From: Sphingobacteriales bacterium
GTDB lineage: Bacteria > Bacteroidota > Bacteroidia > Chitinophagales > Chitinophagaceae
DNA length: 64,000 bases
Direction of reading: 5' to 3'
NCBI GenBank assembly: GCA_016200915.1
Contig: JACQDV010000018.1
Coordinates: 35,033-99,032, forward strand
In this document: piece after piece, positions 39,368-48,580 of the stretch
How positions within the stretch are numbered: the first letter of the stretch is position 1
Layout: each line of letters opens with the position of its first letter
Program-made: the position numbers and the translations under genes
Notes under the pieces: generated by a model
Seen by the model: the letters and a program-made list of their open reading frames with translations, nothing else
Told to the model about the DNA's origin: nothing
Databases searched by the model: none

Positions 39368-41422
39368 TTACTGCAATAGATCAGCAGGCACATCTCCACC
39401 TGTTTGTTTAGCATGCATAGCATCAGCTTTTGAAGCAATAACATTTCCTAACTGTTTATAAGCTCTTGCACGGCCTATATAATAAAGCGGTTGTGTTTCT
39501 TTTAGTGAAATAGCTTTATTAAAATCAGCAAGTGCCTCACTATATTTACTCAGTTGATTATAACAATTCCCCCTCTCATAGTATATATCAGCATTGGTTG
39601 AATCTTGTATCAGTATTTTATTGTAATCGTTTACAGCCAGGTTAAATTGATTGCGGTTTAAATAAATCAATGAACGATTTAAATAAGCATTTTTATTAAG
39701 AGAATCTAAAGCCAATCCTTTTGAAAACTGAAATAATGCTAAATCAAAATTATTCAGCAGTGCATAAGCAACACCTTTGTTCACTATAATTTCCGAAGAT
39801 GTTTTTTTGTCGGGAAACTTATTTATTGAATCAAATCTTTCTGCCCGGTTATAATTAAATAGTGCCAGTTCAGCCAGTCTTTGTTTTTCGGCATTAAGGT
39901 TAGGGGTTTGAAATGGAAGTGAAAGACATTTATCTACATAAACTTTTGCCAGACTATTATAAACAACCTGGTTAGTGCTGTCTAATGAAATTGCTTTTTT
40001 AAAATACTCTTCGCCCTTATTAAAATCTTTTTCTTCATCTCTGTAATAAAAGCCTGCATTGCGCCATGCCACTGGATTAGCAGGAAATTCTGCTTTTACA
40101 TAATCCCATAATACACCACCATTCTCCCAAATCCGCATCTGCTTGTTTGTTAAAAAAAGAAACAACAGGAAATAAATACTGTATCCTGCCAGCGCAAACT
40201 TTTTTACATCCGGTTTATTTTCTGATAACCAATCATACAATTTGGCCAGCAAAAAGAGTAAACCGGTATAAGCAATATAAGTAAAGCGATCTGCTAAAAA
40301 ACCCTGACCCGCCGCCAGAATCTGTAAGAGAAACATAACATTGAACGTAAAGAATGCCCATCCAAAAATTAAACTGGTTTTTTTCTTTTTAAAGGCCCAA
40401 ACTAAAAATGCAATAATTAAAATTGGCACTATTGCTAATGCAGCAAATGCTTCTGCCGGTAATTTTTCAGGATAAGGATACAGTGGCGACATTTGATAAG
40501 GGTAAATAAACTTAATCAAATACACAGCATAAGAGTACGCCCCAACTGCTAACCGGTCAATAAAAGTATAAGCCAATGAAGCATTGTCCGGATCAATTGA
40601 TTTGTTTGCTTTCAGAAAATAAATATTAATCAACCCAAATACCAATGATAAAATCCACCACGGCAGTTTTTCAATAATCAATATTTTAGGTGAATACCAT
40701 TTTCGCTTTAAGAGAAAATCTATTGCCACCATTGAAAGCGGCAAAGTAACTGCCTGTATCTTGGCGAAATAAGAAAATACGGATAACACCAAAGCAATAA
40801 CATACCATTTTGTTTTCATTTTTTCATCCTGTACATATTTGAGGTATGCAATGAGTGCGGCCAAAAAAAACATTCCATACAACACATCTTTTCTCTCTGT
40901 AACCCACACCACCGATTCAATCCGCATAGGATGAATACCAAACAATAATGCACCAATAAAACAGGCAGCACGGCTTAGTCCCAGTTTGAAAAGAATAATG
41001 AATACAAAGAGTGTGCACAACAGGTGCATCCATAAATTATCAAAGTGAAAGATAAATGTGTTATCAGCCGGGTTCTTTGCAAAGAAATATTTTTCGACAG
41101 CGAAAGTAAAAAGAGGCAAGGGATTATAGTTACCCATAACATCCGAAGTAAATATAGACTTCACAGCTTCCCAGTTCCATTCGTAGGCAAATAATTTTAA
41201 GTGTTCATTCTTTGTCAGGTTTTCAGGATCATCCCAGTTTACAAAACCATATTGTAATGAGGGAATAAAAACTACTAATGTAATTAATACCACTACCAAT
41301 GCCGGAAGCCATGCATTGAATTTATGATTCGCAGCTTTTGGAACTTTATTTTTTTTAATTGGCACTTTATTCTGCGCTTCCGGTTCCTGTTGTTGCTTGC
41401 GAAGTTGTTTTTTCTTTCCCAT
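39368..41422 (-). CDS. Multi-pass membrane protein with TPR tail (TMTC-like putative glycosyltransferase)
   Basis: A protein of about 684 residues from the ATG at 41422 (MGKKKQLRKQQQ); the frame extends 27 codons further but that part is unlike the family. A lysine-rich cytoplasmic N-terminus is followed by about ten membrane helices. The first periplasmic loop has YGFVNWDDPENLTKNEHLK, the N-W-D-D acidic motif seen in GT-C fold TMTC/O-mannosyltransferase relatives, and FGIHPMRIESVVWVTERKDVL is the second family signature. Residues about 450-680 contain five or so TPRs. It may glycosylate exported proteins or lipids; the donor is unknown. Confidence 0.85.
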   Translation of the reverse strand: MGKKKQLRKQQQEPEAQNKVPIKKNKVPKAANHKFNAWLPALVVVLITLVVFIPSLQYGFVNWDDPENLTKNEHLKLFAYEWNWEAVKSIFTSDVMGNYNPLPLFTFAVEKYFFAKNPADNTFIFHFDNLWMHLLCTLFVFIILFKLGLSRAACFIGALLFGIHPMRIESVVWVTERKDVLYGMFFLAALIAYLKYVQDEKMKTKWYVIALVLSVFSYFAKIQAVTLPLSMVAIDFLLKRKWYSPKILIIEKLPWWILSLVFGLINIYFLKANKSIDPDNASLAYTFIDRLAVGAYSYAVYLIKFIYPYQMSPLYPYPEKLPAEAFAALAIVPILIIAFLVWAFKKKKTSLIFGWAFFTFNVMFLLQILAAGQGFLADRFTYIAYTGLLFLLAKLYDWLSENKPDVKKFALAGYSIYFLLFLFLTNKQMRIWENGGVLWDYVKAEFPANPVAWRNAGFYYRDEEKDFNKGEEYFKKAISLDSTNQVVYNSLAKVYVDKCLSLPFQTPNLNAEKQRLAELALFNYNRAERFDSINKFPDKKTSSEIIVNKGVAYALLNNFDLALFQFSKGLALDSLNKNAYLNRSLIYLNRNQFNLAVNDYNKILIQDSTNADIYYERGNCYNQLSKYSEALADFNKAISLKETQPLYYIGRARAYKQLGNVIASKADAMHAKQTGGDVPADLLQ

Positions 41423-41643
41423 TGTTGGATAGCAGTTTACACTACTAAGATTGTCATTTTTACTAACCTGTGCAAGCCGGTTAGAAATAAATCTTGCAAC
41501 CATACATTAATTCACGTAGCTCGTTAATGTAAAACCGCCGACAAATTCCTTTTTAATCTTTTTAACAGTTAAACCGAATGTAACCCAAGCGACAGGCTTC
41601 TGCTCAGTAGCAGAGTTACTTTGTTCTCATAAATCGAAACAAC

Positions 41644-42627
41644 ATGAAACAAGAGTTGATGAATCCAAAAGAATTAAAGGCCGTTGCTATATACCGCAAT
41701 GCAAAAACAAACACTATAACCATTGTATTAAAAGTAGCATTTGCAATGCTGCTTGGTTTAACCACTATTTTAAATCTTGCTTTTGCCCAAACAGGCGGAA
41801 AACATTTTAACAATGTTGACGCCAATGGAGTGATATTAGATGGCTATGATGCCGTTGCTTTTTTTACCGATAACAAACCGATAAAAGGTGATGCACAGTT
41901 CCAGTACAAATATGAAGATGCTATTTATTATTTCGCTTCGCAGGAACACCTGGATTTATTCAAATCAAATCCCGATAAATACAAACCACAGTTTGGTGCC
42001 TGGTGTGCCTACGCTGTTTCATTGGGAAGAATTGCTCCTATCGATGTCAATACTTTTTCAATTGTTGACGGAAGATTATTTATTCAGCACAATCAACGGG
42101 CTGTTAATGGTTGGAATAAAGATGTGCCCGGGAATATTACAAAAGCTGATAAATACTGGCCGGATGTGGTTGATCATAACGGCAAACAAATCTTAACAGA
42201 TGAAGAAAAGCAGTTTTATAATAATGTAAATGACGATGGAGTGATTATGGATGGTTATGATCCCGTAGCTTATTTCACTGATAAAACACCAACCAAAGGG
42301 AATTCACAATTCAGTGCCCGTTATAATGGTGCTACTTTCTGGTTTGCTTCACAGGCACATGCTGATATGTTTAAAGATCTTCCGGATATGTTTGCTCCGC
42401 TGTATGGTTCTTTCTGCGGTTATGCTATGGCATTTGGCAGAAGACGTCCTGTAAATCCTGAGTACTGGAATATTGTGGATGGTCATTTAATTCTGCAGCA
42501 TTCAAAAGGTGCATGGGAATTATTTAATAAAGATATACCCAAATTTAAAATGCAGGCTGATGAACAATGGCCTCCTGTTTTAAAAGCTAATGCTGGTGGC
42601 AAAGTAAAATATGACAGACCGGTATAA
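41644..42627 (+). CDS. Exported protein with two YHS domains
   Basis: A 327-residue protein with an unusually long N-region before the export helix (VLKVAFAMLLGLTTILNLAFAQ, about residues 28-50). Two related halves follow: VDANGVILDGYDAVAFFTDNKPIKGDAQFQYKYEDAIYYFASQEHLDLFKSNPDKYKPQFGAWCAYAV, and NDDGVIMDGYDPVAYFTDKTPTKGNSQFSARYNGATFWFASQAHADMFKDLPDMFAPLYGSFCGYAM. Each carries one conserved Cys. YHS domains are small metal-linked modules; the internal duplication is clear. It is probably co-transcribed with the GlcG/HbpS-like gene 32 bp downstream. Confidence 0.88.
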   Translation: MKQELMNPKELKAVAIYRNAKTNTITIVLKVAFAMLLGLTTILNLAFAQTGGKHFNNVDANGVILDGYDAVAFFTDNKPIKGDAQFQYKYEDAIYYFASQEHLDLFKSNPDKYKPQFGAWCAYAVSLGRIAPIDVNTFSIVDGRLFIQHNQRAVNGWNKDVPGNITKADKYWPDVVDHNGKQILTDEEKQFYNNVNDDGVIMDGYDPVAYFTDKTPTKGNSQFSARYNGATFWFASQAHADMFKDLPDMFAPLYGSFCGYAMAFGRRRPVNPEYWNIVDGHLILQHSKGAWELFNKDIPKFKMQADEQWPPVLKANAGGKVKYDRPV

Positions 42628-42657
42628 TTAATAATTAAGAAAGAACAATTAATAATA
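42625..42657. repeat. AT-rich ATTAATAATTAAG palindrome
   Basis: An imperfect palindrome (AATTAATAATTAAG...CAATTAATAATAAG) starting in the stop codon of the YHS gene. Related AT palindromes are at 54107-54140 and 59786-59809. Confidence 0.5.
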
Positions 42658-42659
42658 AG

Positions 42660-43133
42660 ATGAAAAGAATAATAACTCTGTTGTTCGTAGTTGTAATGAT
42701 GCTGGCGACAAAAGTCAAAGCACAAGTGCTGACACAAAAAAATTTATCACTCGATGCTGCTAAAAAAATTGTAGCAGAAGCAGTAAAATATGCCAAAGCA
42801 AACAACGCACCTGGTGGTGCCATTGCTGTAGTGGATGCTGGTGGTAACCTTATTTATTTAGAAAAATTGGATGGAATATTTGCAGCCGCCAGTGAAGTGG
42901 CCACTAAGAAAGCAAATACCGCAGCCTTATTCAAAGCACCATCATCCAAACTGGAAAATTCTATTAATGGTGGCAGAAAGGCATTGATAACTGTTGGTCA
43001 TACTTTTCTGCAAGGTGGTATTCCCATTATTTATGAAGGCCAGGTTATTGGTGCTGTTGGTGTAAGTGGCAGTGCCAGTGCACAACAGGATGAAGACATA
43101 GCCAATGCAGGAGCCAAAGTAAAGATTGATTAA
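42660..43133 (+). CDS. Exported GlcG/HbpS-family heme-binding-like protein
   Basis: A 157-residue protein with a signal peptide (MKRIITLLFVVVMMLATKVKAQ) and a complete GlcG/HbpS (DUF336) domain: LSLDAAKKIVAEAVKYAKANNAPGGAIAVVDAGGNLIYLEKLDGIF, ATKKANTAALF, and GGIPIIYEGQVIGAVGVSGSASAQQDEDIANAG. Family members bind heme or act as corrinoid/aldehyde accessory proteins; export plus a YHS neighbour suggests extracytoplasmic metal or cofactor binding, which is inference. Confidence 0.92.
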   Translation: MKRIITLLFVVVMMLATKVKAQVLTQKNLSLDAAKKIVAEAVKYAKANNAPGGAIAVVDAGGNLIYLEKLDGIFAAASEVATKKANTAALFKAPSSKLENSINGGRKALITVGHTFLQGGIPIIYEGQVIGAVGVSGSASAQQDEDIANAGAKVKID

Positions 43134-43142
43134 AAACAAACT

Positions 43143-43234
43143 GAATGATGAATATCGAACAAGGAATAATAAATAACCAATGAAAAATATCGTTCAAATT
43201 CATCATTCGATATTCCTTGCCTGATGTTCGATAT
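43143..43234. repeat. Palindromic TTCGATATTC repeat element
   Basis: An imperfect palindrome of about 90 bp: GATGAATATCGAACAAGGAAT on the left, and TTCATCATTCGATATTCC with TGTTCGATATTC on the right. A second copy of the same element type is at 55899-55984, also in a gene gap. Confidence 0.75.
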
Positions 43235-43317
43235 TCAAATCTTCTTCCACGGAACACATCGCTGGTTATAGGTTGGTTTTGGTGCGGTGTGTCTCCTGTG
43301 GATTAATAAACAGCAAA

Positions 43318-43470
43318 ATGATTCAATCAAGAATCGCAGTAGGAATTAGCGTTGGTATTGCCATTGGCTTAGCAACAAAAAATTTAGGAGCAGGAATAGT
43401 GATAGGATTATTTGTTTTTATTCTTCCTTCATTGCTCAAACAAAGAGTAACTAAAAAAGCAAAATCATGA
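43318..43470 (+). CDS. Small membrane protein
   Basis: A 50-residue protein from the ATG at 43318 (MIQSRIAVGISVGIAIGLATKNLGAGIVIGLFVFILPSLLKQRVTKKAKS in order), with two short glycine-rich hydrophobic segments and a basic tail. The stop codon overlaps the next gene's start (ATGA), so the pair is translationally coupled. No family recognised. Confidence 0.65.
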   Translation: MIQSRIAVGISVGIAIGLATKNLGAGIVIGLFVFILPSLLKQRVTKKAKS

Positions 43471-45134
43471 TGAGCCGCATTTATATTTTAGGCAAGATTT
43501 ACATTCTGCTGATGGCATTGTTGTTTGCTTCCATCATTTTATTTGCACAGGAAACAAGACAACTGGCTGTTGATAAGCCACAGGCTATTGCTGATTTAAG
43601 AACCAGCGAAGGTGCTGTGTTGGTAAATGCAAAATGGTTTGTTCAAAATGCACAGGTGGTTGATGCTGATTTTAAAAAACCAGGACCAGGAACAAATGGA
43701 GATAAACTTCCACTTTATCCCACTGGAGAAGCAATTAAAACGCATCAGTTGCATCCGCAATTTGGTGCGGCTGATTTTGATACCGGTTTTGCTACAATAA
43801 AACCAACTGAACTGGAAACAAGACAGGGAACTGGTTTGTTTTCTTTTGTATGGTACAAAGTGGATGTAACGATTCCTGAAACTATTGGTAAACTAAATAC
43901 CAATGGAACGACTGCTGTTTTTGAAATAGTGATGGATGATTACAGTGAGATATGGGTGAACGGAAAACAAATGCAGGGATTTGGTCAGAGTGGTAATGGT
44001 GTTATCAGTGGATACAATACAAGAAACAGGGTGATATTAACCAACAATGCAAAAGCGGGTGATAAATTTTCCATTGCCATTTTAGGAATTAACGGAACCA
44101 TTGGAAAACTACCGGATAACTATATCTGGGTTCGTAATGCAGTAATTGATTTTTATAAAGATGGTTTACCTGCGAATAAAGCATGGAGTGATATTGGAAA
44201 GATTTATACCATTGATGAAAAATTAAATTCCATTATTCCACAGGGAACTAAAGTAGAAAAAGTGGCTGATGGTTTTTCATTTACTGAAGGACCGGTGTGG
44301 CATCCTGATGGTTATTTATTATTCAGCGATCCTAATACCAATACTATATATCGTTACAATCCAAAGAATCATAATGTAACAATTTATATGAGTCACAGTG
44401 GTTATACCGGAGCTGATATTTGTGAATATGGTCAGCCTGGTAGTAACGGATTGGCAATAGATAAAGAAGGAAGGTTAATTATTGACCAGCATGGAAACCG
44501 AAGAGTAATCCGCATTGAAAAGAAAGGACCAGTTACTGTATTAGCCGATAAGATAGATGGCAAACGATTCAACAGTCCGAATGACATAGTATTGAAAAGC
44601 GATGGTGCTGTTTATTTTACTGATCCACCGTATGGTTTACCCAACTTCTTCACTGATGCAAGGAAAGAACTGGATTACCAGGGCGTGTTTATGATTAAAG
44701 ATAGAAAAGTTACTGTTGTTGCTAAAGATTGTGGTGGCCCCAATGGTTTAGCATTCTCTCCTGATGAAAAAAAATTTTATGTTACCAACTGGGATATTCG
44801 TGATATACATCATACCAAAACATTATGGCGTTATGAAGTGCAACCAGATGGTACTTTAAAGAATGGAAAAGTGTTTTATGATTTTAGTTTTACCGAAGAT
44901 GATGAAGCATTGGATGGAATGAAAGTAGATAAAGATGGTAATTTATATGTAAGTGCTCCTGGTGGTTTATGGATACTTTCACCGGATGCAAAACTGCTTG
45001 GCAAAATAGTTACACCGGAACGTCCTGCTAATATGGCCTGGGGCGATGAAGATGGAAAAACATTGTATTTAACTGCACATACGAGTTTGTATAAAGTGAG
45101 GGTGAATACTGGTGGTAAATTTAGCTGGCAATAA
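43467..45134 (+). CDS. Secreted SMP-30/gluconolactonase-type beta-propeller protein with N-terminal beta domain
   Basis: A 555-residue exported protein. After the signal (ILLMALLFASIILFAQ) comes a domain of about 200 residues with jelly-roll-like strands (FSFVWYKVDVTIPE, AVFEIVMDDYSEIWVNGKQM). From about residue 265 an SMP-30/gluconolaconase/LRE propeller follows: FTEGPVWHPDGYLLFSD, SNGLAIDKEGRLIIDQHGNRRVIRI, FNSPNDIVLKSDGAVYFTDPPYG, GGPNGLAFSPDEKKFYVTNWD and DGMKVDKDGNLYVSAPGG, with the expected metal-site E, N and D residues. It may hydrolyse sugar lactones in the periplasm. It ends at a strong terminator. Confidence 0.9.
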   Translation: MMSRIYILGKIYILLMALLFASIILFAQETRQLAVDKPQAIADLRTSEGAVLVNAKWFVQNAQVVDADFKKPGPGTNGDKLPLYPTGEAIKTHQLHPQFGAADFDTGFATIKPTELETRQGTGLFSFVWYKVDVTIPETIGKLNTNGTTAVFEIVMDDYSEIWVNGKQMQGFGQSGNGVISGYNTRNRVILTNNAKAGDKFSIAILGINGTIGKLPDNYIWVRNAVIDFYKDGLPANKAWSDIGKIYTIDEKLNSIIPQGTKVEKVADGFSFTEGPVWHPDGYLLFSDPNTNTIYRYNPKNHNVTIYMSHSGYTGADICEYGQPGSNGLAIDKEGRLIIDQHGNRRVIRIEKKGPVTVLADKIDGKRFNSPNDIVLKSDGAVYFTDPPYGLPNFFTDARKELDYQGVFMIKDRKVTVVAKDCGGPNGLAFSPDEKKFYVTNWDIRDIHHTKTLWRYEVQPDGTLKNGKVFYDFSFTEDDEALDGMKVDKDGNLYVSAPGGLWILSPDAKLLGKIVTPERPANMAWGDEDGKTLYLTAHTSLYKVRVNTGGKFSWQ

Positions 45135-45180
45135 TTGTCTGAACCTGGATTTATTGGATTAAAGGGATTAAGATGATATA

Positions 45181-45214
45181 AACCTGTGAGGTTTTAAAAC
45201 CTCACAGGTTTTTT
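45181..45214. terminator. Terminator after the SMP-30 gene
   Basis: AACCTGTGAGGTTTT (45181-45195) and its perfect complement AAAACCTCACAGGTT (45196-45210), then TTTT. A 15-bp uninterrupted palindrome that could work on both strands. Confidence 0.88.
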
Positions 45215-45273
45215 ATTTGCCTGTAACAATTCTTTCGCTTGTTCGTATAACATACATTCCAACTTTGTACGAC

Positions 45274-46428
45274 ATGGATAATTTAGTTACCGAAAGGAAA
45301 TATTATATCGACTGGATCAGGGTATTAGCTTTTTTCCTGCTCATCTTTTTTCACTGTGCTATGCCCTTTGTAATTTTTGGGTGGGAAGTAAAAAATAAAG
45401 AACAATCATTGGCATTAAGCCGCCTCATATGGTGGTTACACCAGTGGCGGCTGCCATTATTATTCTTCATATCCGGAGTTGGAATATATTTTTCATTGGA
45501 GAAAAGGTCCATAATAAAGTTTGCCGGCGAAAGGATTGTCCGGCTGTTTATTCCTTTATTATTTGCCATGTTTTTCACGATACCGTTACAGGTGTATTTT
45601 GAAAAAACACAAAAGGGATTAATTCACCAGTCATACAGCAGTTTTTATCCCACTGTTTGGGATATGGTTCCTTATCCTGATGGCACATTAACCTGGAGTC
45701 ATATGTGGTTTGTTGTTTACCTGTTTGTGTTTTGTATGTTATTGCTACCGGTGTTTGGAATTTTTAAAATTAATTTTCTAAAGAAACTGCTGGAGAAATT
45801 CAGTTTAGTTCTTTCACATCCAATCGCTTCATGCTTATTAGTAGCACCATTTATCATTTATTATTTTACGCTTTATCTTAAATACCCTGAGCAACAAAGT
45901 CTGTTAGATGATTGGTTTCTTTTTATATCCTCTCTTACGCTGGTAATATATGGCTATGTACTCGGCAGAAGTAACCGGTTTTGGGAGAACTGTGAAAAGT
46001 ATCGTTTTATTTATCTCGCCATTGCTATCATTTCCATCATCATATTATTCTACAGCTATTGGTGGAATATGAATTTGCCCAAACAAAAAGGCAACAGCTT
46101 GTATATTTATGGTGTAGTTAATTCCATTCATACCTGGTGCCTGATAATGGCCTTGCTGGGTTTTGCGAAAAGGCATTTGAACTTCAGTAACCGCTTTTTA
46201 AAATATGTCAACCAGGCTGTTTATCCATTTTATATTTTACATCAAACATTAATTGTGGCTTTTGGTTTTTATGTGGTGCAATGGACAATGCCAGTCGTTT
46301 TAAAGCTTTTGATATTGATTATCCTCTGTTTTGGCAGTTTATGGCTGATCTATCATTGGATCATTCGTCCGTTCATGTTGACAAGAATATTGTATGGACT
46401 TAAGCCAAAAGAAAACCTAAGTAAGTAA
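45274..46428 (+). CDS. Acyltransferase-3 family membrane protein
   Basis: A protein of about 384 residues from the ATG at 45274 (MDNLVTERKYYIDWIRVLAFFLLIFFHCAMPFVIFGWEV), the start that places the family motif RxxYIDWIRVLA...H near the N-terminus. About ten hydrophobic helices follow. RLPLLFFISGVGIYFSLEKRS and TWSHMWFVVYLFVF are further typical segments, and VNQAVYPFYILHQTLIVAFGF is the C-terminal one. Such enzymes O-acylate exported glycans or antibiotics; the substrate is unknown. Its end overlaps the convergent VOC gene by 12 bp. Confidence 0.9.
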   Translation: MDNLVTERKYYIDWIRVLAFFLLIFFHCAMPFVIFGWEVKNKEQSLALSRLIWWLHQWRLPLLFFISGVGIYFSLEKRSIIKFAGERIVRLFIPLLFAMFFTIPLQVYFEKTQKGLIHQSYSSFYPTVWDMVPYPDGTLTWSHMWFVVYLFVFCMLLLPVFGIFKINFLKKLLEKFSLVLSHPIASCLLVAPFIIYYFTLYLKYPEQQSLLDDWFLFISSLTLVIYGYVLGRSNRFWENCEKYRFIYLAIAIISIIILFYSYWWNMNLPKQKGNSLYIYGVVNSIHTWCLIMALLGFAKRHLNFSNRFLKYVNQAVYPFYILHQTLIVAFGFYVVQWTMPVVLKLLILIILCFGSLWLIYHWIIRPFMLTRILYGLKPKENLSK

Positions 46429-47043
46429 GCAAACTCCTTTTGCCGTTTGTATATGAGCAACTATTTTAAAAGTTTCAGCTGATTTAATTATTACATTGCC
46501 TGAAAAGCTAATTGCTTTCAGAAAATTTGAAAGAAGAATTGATTGCGGATGAAAAATTTCCAGTGTAATAAGTGAACAATTATTATCCAGTAATCTGCTG
46601 GCCGGATGCGAAGCAGTTTGCCATTGAATTAAAGTGGGCATCATACCATCCATTAGCATTACTCCATCTTCAGGAATAGTGATGAACCAGTTTAAATCGC
46701 CACGGTTCATTGGTTCTATATTTCCCAATGAAACTGGACTTTCTTTGGCTGCTGCTTGTATATCAGTTGTTCTTACAACCCAGGTAACAAGTTTGGGTTT
46801 TACATTATCCGAAATATTATCCAACTCAAACCATCGTGGTCTGCCAACAGGTAATGATTGTGGATTAACTGCGATTACTTCCAAATAAAGTGTGTCGCTC
46901 AATTTTAGTAACCGGTTATGTGTGCCCATACGTTCATGCTCTCCACCCGGTTGCGGTCTTACTCCCAATTGCTGAAAAACATAGTCGCAGCCTGATTCTA
47001 AGTCCGGTGCTGTAATTACGAGGTGATCAATGAATGATTTCAT
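46417..47043 (-). CDS. VOC-superfamily protein (glyoxalase-like domain)
   Basis: A protein of about 208 residues from the ATG at 47043 (MKSFIDHLVITAPDLESGCDYVFQQLGVRPQPGGEHERMGTHNRLLKLSDTLYLEVIAV). This matches the Glyoxalase_3-like group (a single-chain VOC protein with HLV near the start, GTHN and YLEVIA metal-site region). The reaction is unknown. It is convergent with the acyltransferase gene, overlapping it by 12 bp. Confidence 0.85.
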   Translation of the reverse strand: MKSFIDHLVITAPDLESGCDYVFQQLGVRPQPGGEHERMGTHNRLLKLSDTLYLEVIAVNPQSLPVGRPRWFELDNISDNVKPKLVTWVVRTTDIQAAAKESPVSLGNIEPMNRGDLNWFITIPEDGVMLMDGMMPTLIQWQTASHPASRLLDNNCSLITLEIFHPQSILLSNFLKAISFSGNVIIKSAETFKIVAHIQTAKGVCLLT

Positions 47044-47113
47044 TTTTTTTGTTTGCAACACAAATGTGATAAGATTTTTTTATTTGTCGCATAGTGTACC
47101 AAACCCTGAAGTG

Positions 47114-47156
47114 TCGAGACGCTAACGGTCTCGATGCCGACATTTATCGTCAGCAT
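47114..47156. repeat. Two adjacent hairpins upstream of the SDR gene
   Basis: TCGAGAC-x7-GTCTCGA (47114-47134) is followed immediately by ATGCCGAC-x7-GTCAGCAT (47134-47156, one mismatch). They lie in the divergent gap between the VOC and SDR genes and look like a dispersed palindromic element rather than a promoter. Confidence 0.6.
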
Positions 47157-47207
47157 GCGACGCAACGGAAGCTAAATTGAAATACCTTCGTTCACTAAAT
47201 CATCAGC

Positions 47208-47897
47208 ATGAAAACAGCAATTGTAACCGGTGCATCCGGAAATATGGGGCAAGCAGTAGTACAAAAATTTATTGATGAAGGATATTTTGTAGTGGGCACT
47301 GTTATTCCAAACGACCCTGTGAAGTTGGATTTTCCTGCAGATAAATTTGAAGCGGTAATTGTTGATTTGATGAATGAAGATGATTCTGCAAAATTTATTG
47401 CTACTGTTATTACTAAATATAAAACCATTGATGCTGCTGTATTGACGGTGGGTGGTTTTGCTATGGGAACTGTTGCATCTACTTCCACAGCTGATATTAT
47501 GAAGCAATACAAACTGAATTTTGAAACAGCCTACAATGTTGCCCGTCCGGCTTTTGTACAAATGCTTGCGCAAAACAGCGGAAGGATTTTTATTATTGGT
47601 TCAAAGCCCGGCTTAAGTGCAGCCAACAGCAAAGGAATGGTTGCTTATGGTTTGGGCAAATCACTCATCTTTCGCTTAGCTGAATTAATGAATGATGAAG
47701 CCAAAGGAAAAAATGTAGTTACTGCTGTTGTTATTCCCAGCACTATTGATACACCTCAGAACCGTAAAGCAATGCCTGACGCCAACTTTGATAATTGGGT
47801 AAAGCCAGAAGCCATTCCAGAGGCTATTTATTTTTATTGTACTGATAAAGCAACTGTATTACGGGAGCCTGTTATTAAGGTTTATAATAATGCATAG
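47208..47897 (+). CDS. Short-chain dehydrogenase/reductase
   Basis: A 229-residue Rossmann-fold oxidoreductase. The cofactor motif is TGASGNMGQ (residues 7-15), with AAVLTVGGFA in the place of NNAG. The catalytic pair is YGLGK (Y-x3-K) preceded by a serine in IIGSKPG. The C-terminal region is short. The substrate is unknown. It is a single gene, divergent from the VOC gene. Confidence 0.9.
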   Translation: MKTAIVTGASGNMGQAVVQKFIDEGYFVVGTVIPNDPVKLDFPADKFEAVIVDLMNEDDSAKFIATVITKYKTIDAAVLTVGGFAMGTVASTSTADIMKQYKLNFETAYNVARPAFVQMLAQNSGRIFIIGSKPGLSAANSKGMVAYGLGKSLIFRLAELMNDEAKGKNVVTAVVIPSTIDTPQNRKAMPDANFDNWVKPEAIPEAIYFYCTDKATVLREPVIKVYNNA

Positions 47898-48043
47898 GCA
47901 TCATTCCCTTTAAGTTTTGTTAATGAAAGTTCCTGTAAATGCATGGTGTGACATAGGTCACTCTGCAGGCAAAAGGCTATTGGCATATTTGCAGTCTATC
48001 TTCGATGCTAATAACAGTTTAGTTGCAGGAAACAATAAAAACT

Positions 48044-48322
48044 ATGGCATTAAATGAATTAGTAAATGAAAAGTCATCTACCATTATAGATGTAAGAACC
48101 AGCATGGAGTTTATAGGCGGACATGTTACGGGTTCTGTTAATATACCTGTAAATGAAATACCCGGCAGACTGGAAGAAATAAAACAATTAAGTAAACCAT
48201 TAATACTTTGCTGTGCATCTGGTGGCAGAAGCGGACAGGCACAGGCATATCTTATTCACCAGGGAATTACAGATGTATATAATGCCGGTTCATGGACAAT
48301 GGTTCAATTATTAAAATTATAA
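48044..48322 (+). CDS. Rhodanese-like sulfurtransferase
   Basis: A 92-residue single-domain rhodanese from the ATG at 48044; a TTG 21 bp earlier is a less likely start. It shows IIDVRTSMEFIGGHVTGSVNIPVNEI and the active-site loop CASGGRSGQA with the catalytic Cys and Arg. It handles persulfide sulfur in the cytoplasm. The next gene encodes a DUF2892 membrane protein, and together the pair looks like a split form of YgaP, which has both parts in one chain. Confidence 0.92.
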   Translation: MALNELVNEKSSTIIDVRTSMEFIGGHVTGSVNIPVNEIPGRLEEIKQLSKPLILCCASGGRSGQAQAYLIHQGITDVYNAGSWTMVQLLKL

Positions 48323-48331
48323 AAGGTAACT

Positions 48332-48580
48332 ATGAAAGAGATACTATTCAGAAACTGGCATTTAATGCGGATCATTCGTTTGGTGATGGGAGTTGCCATT
48401 ATCGTCATGTCTATACAACAACATCAACCCATGCTGACCATACTAGGCGGATGGTTTAGTTTACTCGCTATATTAAACACAGGCTGTTCAGCACAGGGAT
48501 GTGATTATCGTCCTCCGGCAAGAAGAACTTTTAATCAACCACCAGCATTTGAAGAGATTGAATCCAATAAAAAGCTTTAA
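48332..48580 (+). CDS. DUF2892 / YgaP-like membrane protein
   Basis: An 82-residue protein with two hydrophobic helices (IIRLVMGVAIIVMSIQQHQPMLTILGGWFSLLAILNTG) and the family motif NTGCSAQGCDY at the end of the second helix. A Pro/Arg-rich tail follows. It lies 9 bp after the rhodanese gene. It may form a membrane-bound thiosulfate or thiocyanate handling unit with it (inferred from YgaP). Confidence 0.88.
   Translation: MKEILFRNWHLMRIIRLVMGVAIIVMSIQQHQPMLTILGGWFSLLAILNTGCSAQGCDYRPPARRTFNQPPAFEEIESNKKL

Noticed and set aside
47172..47573. 133-codon minus-strand frame antisense to the SDR gene
   Set aside because: Cys/His/Asn-rich shadow of a clear SDR coding sequence on the other strand.
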